From Oscillospiraceae bacterium (GTDB taxonomy: Bacteria; Bacillota; Clostridia; Oscillospirales; Oscillospiraceae): a DNA stretch of 8,133 nt. The notes under the pieces were generated by a model. The model worked only from the letters and a program-made list of their open reading frames with translations. It ran no database searches and was not told the DNA's origin. Position 1 is the first letter of the stretch; the number at the start of each line of letters is the position of its first letter. Made by a program: the position numbers and the translations under genes. Location of the stretch: positions 1 to 8,133 of the forward strand of contig JAITGW010000068.1 in NCBI GenBank assembly GCA_031280325.1. The letters run 5' to 3'. This document shows positions 5,104 to 8,133 of this stretch, piece by piece.

Positions 5104-5118
5104 TCCGCCACCGGCGGA
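5104..5118. repeat. Small palindrome (TCCGCC/GGCGGA core), copy 3
   Basis: TCCGCC (5104-5109) and GGCGGA (5113-5118) pair around ACC, in the 189-base gap between rpmE and hflX. The hairpin is followed by AAAAAGG rather than T, so on the plus strand it is not a terminator. I see no convincing sigma-A promoter for hflX in this gap. Confidence 0.4.
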
Positions 5119-5164
5119 AAAAAGGCGGTGAGCGCGCGGAGCGCCCACAGATGTATGGAGCAAT

Positions 5165-6460
5165 ATGCAAGACATTACTGAAAAGAAAATTGAAAAGGCA
5201 GTTCTTGCCGGTCTCAACGCGGACATTTTTCCTGCGGGCGAGAACAGCACAGACGAGACAATGGACGAGCTTGAGGCTCTTTTGGAAACCGCGGGCGGCA
5301 TATCCGTCGGCCGTGTGCTTCAAAACCGCGCCTCACCCGATCCCCGCACATTTCTGGGCGAGGGTAAGGTCTCGGAAATGCGCGCGCTCATGGAGGCGGA
5401 GGGCGCGGCGCTTGCGGTGTTTGACAACGAGCTTTCGCCGTCGCAGACGCGCGCGCTGGAGGATGATTTGGGCGCGCGCGTGCTTGACCGCTCATCTCTG
5501 ATACTTGATATTTTCGCGACGCGCGCGCGCACCCGCGAGGGACGGCTTCAGGTCGAGCTGGCACAATATAAATACATGCTCCCGCGCCTGACCCGCATGT
5601 GGACGCATTTAGAGCGTCAGGCGGGTACATCCGCGCCGATCGGCACGCGCGGTCCCGGCGAAACCCAGCTTGAAACTGACCGCCGGCACATCCGGCGCAA
5701 AATATCAAAGCTTGAGGAAGAGCTGAGCGAGCTGCGGCGTGCCCGCGCGACGGAGCGGCGGCAGCGCGTAAAGAACAGCATCCCCGTGCTTGCGCTTGTG
5801 GGCTATACGAACGCCGGGAAATCGACTATACTGAATCTGCTGTCCGGCGCGGGAATCGACGCGCGCGACAGACTGTTTGACACGCTGGACACCACGACGC
5901 GGCGCATAAAAATCTCGGACTCCGCCTCCGCTCTGCTTAGTGATACCGTCGGCTTCATCCGCAAGCTGCCCCACCATTTGGTGGACGCGTTCCGCGCGAC
6001 ACTTGAGGAGCTTAAATACGCGGACATGATCCTCCACGTGATCGACGCCTCAAGTCCCGCTTGGCCGGAGCAGGCGCGAGTTACCGACGCGCTGATTGAA
6101 AAGCTCGGCGCGGGGCAGACTCCGCGGATCGAAATTTATAACAAATGCGACAAGCCCGGCCCGATTCCGCGCCCGCACGGCGAAAATATCTCGGAGCTGT
6201 CTGCGGTCACGGGACAGGGACGCGATGAGCTGCTCGCGATGATTGAGCGTATGCTCGGTCTTTCCGGCAGGATTGTTAGGCTGCTGATACCGTATTCCGA
6301 CAGCGCCGTTGTGGACGCGCTGCATAAGCTCGGCGTTGTGCAATCGGCGGACTATGCAGAGGCGGGTACGCTTCTCACGGCAAAGCTGGACACGCCCTTG
6401 ACAGCCCAGTATAAGAAATATATTGAAAAAAGCGGTGAAATGAACGATGAAAGAGCTTGA
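5165..6460 (+). CDS. hflX: GTPase HflX
   Basis: HflX is a translation-associated GTPase that binds the 50S subunit and splits stalled or stressed 70S ribosomes. The 431-residue product has the HflX N-terminal domain (1 to about 160, including [10 protein letters not shown] and [16 protein letters not shown]), the family signature [13 protein letters not shown] (162-174), a coiled linker (175-202), and the G domain: G1 GYTNAGKST (213-221), G2 at LDTTTRR (241-247), G3 DTVGFI (260-265), G4 NKCD (326-329) and G5 SAV (346-348), then a short C-terminal domain. Length is usual. The ATG at 5165 has GGAG at 5157-5160, a slightly tight 4-base gap, and places the first strand (KAVLAGL) correctly. No clear promoter was found, so it may depend on rpmE read-through or an unrecognised promoter. 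Its 3' end overlaps valS by 14 bases, implying co-transcription and coupling. Confidence 0.97.
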   Translation: MQDITEKKIEKAVLAGLNADIFPAGENSTDETMDELEALLETAGGISVGRVLQNRASPDPRTFLGEGKVSEMRALMEAEGAALAVFDNELSPSQTRALEDDLGARVLDRSSLILDIFATRARTREGRLQVELAQYKYMLPRLTRMWTHLERQAGTSAPIGTRGPGETQLETDRRHIRRKISKLEEELSELRRARATERRQRVKNSIPVLALVGYTNAGKSTILNLLSGAGIDARDRLFDTLDTTTRRIKISDSASALLSDTVGFIRKLPHHLVDAFRATLEELKYADMILHVIDASSPAWPEQARVTDALIEKLGAGQTPRIEIYNKCDKPGPIPRPHGENISELSAVTGQGRDELLAMIERMLGLSGRIVRLLIPYSDSAVVDALHKLGVVQSADYAEAGTLLTAKLDTPLTAQYKKYIEKSGEMNDERA

Positions 6461-8133
6461 AAAAATATACGACCCGCGCAAGACAGAGCCGGATATCTAT
6501 AAAATGTGGCTTGACGGCGGATATTTCCACGCCGAGCCGGATAAAACGAAAAAGCCCTTTTCAATTGTCATCCCTCCCCCTAACGTCACGGGTCAGCTTC
6601 ATCTCGGTCACGCGTTTGACAACACGGTCCAGGATATTCTCACGCGCGCAAAGCGTATGCAGGGCTTTTCCGCCGTGTGGATTCCCGGAACCGACCACGC
6701 GGGAATCGCGACTCAAATCAAGGTTGAGGAGGAGCTTCGGCGCGAGGGGCTGACGCGATATGACCTTGGGCGTGACAGGTTTTTAGAGCGTGTCTGGGCG
6801 TGGAAAGACAAGTACGGCGGGCGCATTATCCAGCAGCTCAAGCTTCTCGGCTCCTCCTGCGACTGGGATCGGGAGCGTTTCACGATGGATCCCGGCTGCT
6901 CGCGCGCGGTGCGCGAGGTGTTCGTCGCGCTCTATGAAAAGGGCTTGATTTATAAGGGCAACCGCATAATCAACTGGTGCCCCGCGTGCACCACCGCGCT
7001 GAGCGACGCGGAGGTTGAGCATTCGGAGCAGCCGGGGCACTTTTGGCATATCAAATATCCCGTCCGCGATTCTGACGAATATGTCGTCGTCGCGACGACG
7101 CGCCCGGAAACGATGCTCGGCGACACCGCCGTCGCGGTTAACCCCGGCGACGCGCGCTACGCTCATCTCATCGGCAAGACGCTCATTCTCCCGCTTGCAA
7201 ACCGTGTGATTCCCGTTATTGCCGACGAATATGTTGATATGGAATTCGGGACCGGATGCGTAAAAATCACGCCCTGCCACGATCCGAACGACTTTGAGGT
7301 CGGTCTGCGCCATAATTTAGAACAGCTGCTCATCATGGACGAGAGCGCACGCATCATAAACGGCGGAAAATACGACGGAATGGATCGCTATGCCGCGCGG
7401 CGCGCAATCATCTCCGATTTGGAGGCGCTTGGTCTGCTTGTCAAAACGGAGGAGCATTCGCACTCCGTCGGCAAATGTTATCGCTGCGGTACAACGGTCG
7501 AACCGATAACCTCCCCGCAATGGTTTGTGAAGATGCAGCCGCTTGCCGAGCCCGCAATTGAGGTCGTGCGCGACGGACGCATGGAGTTCGTGCCGGAACG
7601 CTTCTCAAAAACATATCTCAACTGGATGGAAAACGTCCGCGACTGGTGCATTTCACGCCAGCTTTGGTGGGGTCATCAGATTCCCGCATGGTACTGCGCC
7701 GACTGCTCTCACATCACCGTTTCGCGCGAGGACGCGCGCGTGTGCGAAAAGTGCGGCAGCGAAAACATCGAACGCGATCCCGACGTTTTGGATACGTGGT
7801 TTTCCTCCGCGCTGTGGCCGTTCTCCGTGTTCGGCTGGCCGGAACGCACGGCGGAGCTTGACTATTGGTACCCGACGAGCGTTATCACGCCGGGATATGA
7901 GATTATCTTTTTCTGGGTCGCGCGCATGATTTTTTCCGGACTGGAGCATATGGGCGACGTGCCGTTCCGCACGGCATATATCCACGGCATCGTCCGCGAC
8001 GATCAGGGGCACAAAATGTCAAAATCGCTTGGCAACGGTATTGATCCGCAGGAAATCATTGACAAATACGGCGCGGACGCGCTGCGTATGAATATGATTT
8101 CGGGCAACTCCCCCGGCAACGACATGCGCTTCT
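6447..8133 (+). CDS. valS: Valyl-tRNA synthetase, 5' part
   Basis: ValRS charges tRNA-Val and hydrolyses mischarged Thr-tRNA-Val at a separate editing site. The frame is open from the ATG at 6447 to the right edge: 562 residues of a protein usually near 880. Visible in order: [15 protein letters not shown] with the HIGH-type motif HLGH (52-55), [10 protein letters not shown], the editing domain with [17 protein letters not shown] and [19 protein letters not shown] (about 265-283), cysteine pairs CPAC, CYRCG and CADC/CEKC, the segment [14 protein letters not shown], and KMSKS (523-527). GGTGA at 6434-6438 is 8 bases before the start. The start lies inside the end of hflX, a 14-base overlap. 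No T-box leader is seen before it. One oddity is Cys277 where Ala is usual in the editing segment. Confidence 0.98.
   Translation, partial: MKELEKIYDPRKTEPDIYKMWLDGGYFHAEPDKTKKPFSIVIPPPNVTGQLHLGHAFDNTVQDILTRAKRMQGFSAVWIPGTDHAGIATQIKVEEELRREGLTRYDLGRDRFLERVWAWKDKYGGRIIQQLKLLGSSCDWDRERFTMDPGCSRAVREVFVALYEKGLIYKGNRIINWCPACTTALSDAEVEHSEQPGHFWHIKYPVRDSDEYVVVATTRPETMLGDTAVAVNPGDARYAHLIGKTLILPLANRVIPVIADEYVDMEFGTGCVKITPCHDPNDFEVGLRHNLEQLLIMDESARIINGGKYDGMDRYAARRAIISDLEALGLLVKTEEHSHSVGKCYRCGTTVEPITSPQWFVKMQPLAEPAIEVVRDGRMEFVPERFSKTYLNWMENVRDWCISRQLWWGHQIPAWYCADCSHITVSREDARVCEKCGSENIERDPDVLDTWFSSALWPFSVFGWPERTAELDYWYPTSVITPGYEIIFFWVARMIFSGLEHMGDVPFRTAYIHGIVRDDQGHKMSKSLGNGIDPQEIIDKYGADALRMNMISGNSPGNDMRF

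Noticed and set aside
6300..6446. Possible T-box leader before valS
   Set aside because: The region is hflX coding sequence and valS starts inside hflX; there is no room for a leader and no T-box motif was seen.
6783..7313. Minus-strand open frame (176 codons) inside valS
   Set aside because: It lies wholly within well-conserved ValRS sequence and has no recognisable domain.
1..8133. CRISPR array, insertion sequence, phage or defence genes
   Set aside because: No spaced direct repeats, transposase, integrase, terminal inverted repeats or defence-type domains were found; all larger genes are core sporulation, translation or envelope functions.

Overview
The window looks like chromosomal DNA from a GC-rich, endospore-forming member of the Clostridia, possibly of the Oscillospirales. 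That placement is inferred: it rests on recognisable SpoIIID, SpoIIAA, SpoIIAB and sigma-F proteins, Gram-positive style Shine-Dalgarno sites, and heavy use of GCG/CGC codons. I see no mobile element, CRISPR array, tRNA or rRNA. Most of the window is ordinary sporulation and housekeeping sequence, and I did not find a convincing new system.

Layout, left to right. (1) The 3' part of a CAP/SCP (YkwD-like) extracellular protein gene enters from the left edge and ends at a strong hairpin. (2) About 290 bases of GC-rich non-coding DNA follow. (3) Next is a free-standing spoIIID with a candidate sigma-E promoter, a dyad over that promoter, and a strong terminator. (4) A good sigma-A promoter then drives a 533-residue, single-pass membrane protein that looks like a SurA/PrsA-type foldase with two degenerate parvulin-like repeats. 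It converges on the next operon, with a terminator hairpin between them that could serve both. (5) On the minus strand lies the spoIIA operon, transcribed in the order spoIIAA, spoIIAB, sigF, with a candidate sigma-H promoter. (6) Back to back with it on the plus strand is rpmE (ribosomal protein L31, zinc-binding type), with a near-perfect extended -10 sigma-A promoter and its own terminator. (7) hflX (ribosome-associated GTPase) follows and overlaps valS (valyl-tRNA synthetase), which runs off the right edge.

How the genes work together. SpoIIAA (anti-anti-sigma), SpoIIAB (anti-sigma kinase) and sigma-F form the partner-switching module that turns on forespore transcription. SpoIIID is the DNA-binding regulator of the later mother-cell programme, so two separate parts of the sporulation cascade lie within about 4 kb without sharing an operon. 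rpmE, hflX and valS all serve translation. The membrane-anchored foldase-like protein and the CAP protein act outside the cytoplasmic membrane.

The points most worth a second look are the tandem, apparently non-catalytic parvulin repeats, the dyad over the spoIIID promoter, the abutting spoIIA/rpmE promoters, an 8-base word reused in terminator stems, and small palindromes with a shared core in three intergenic gaps.
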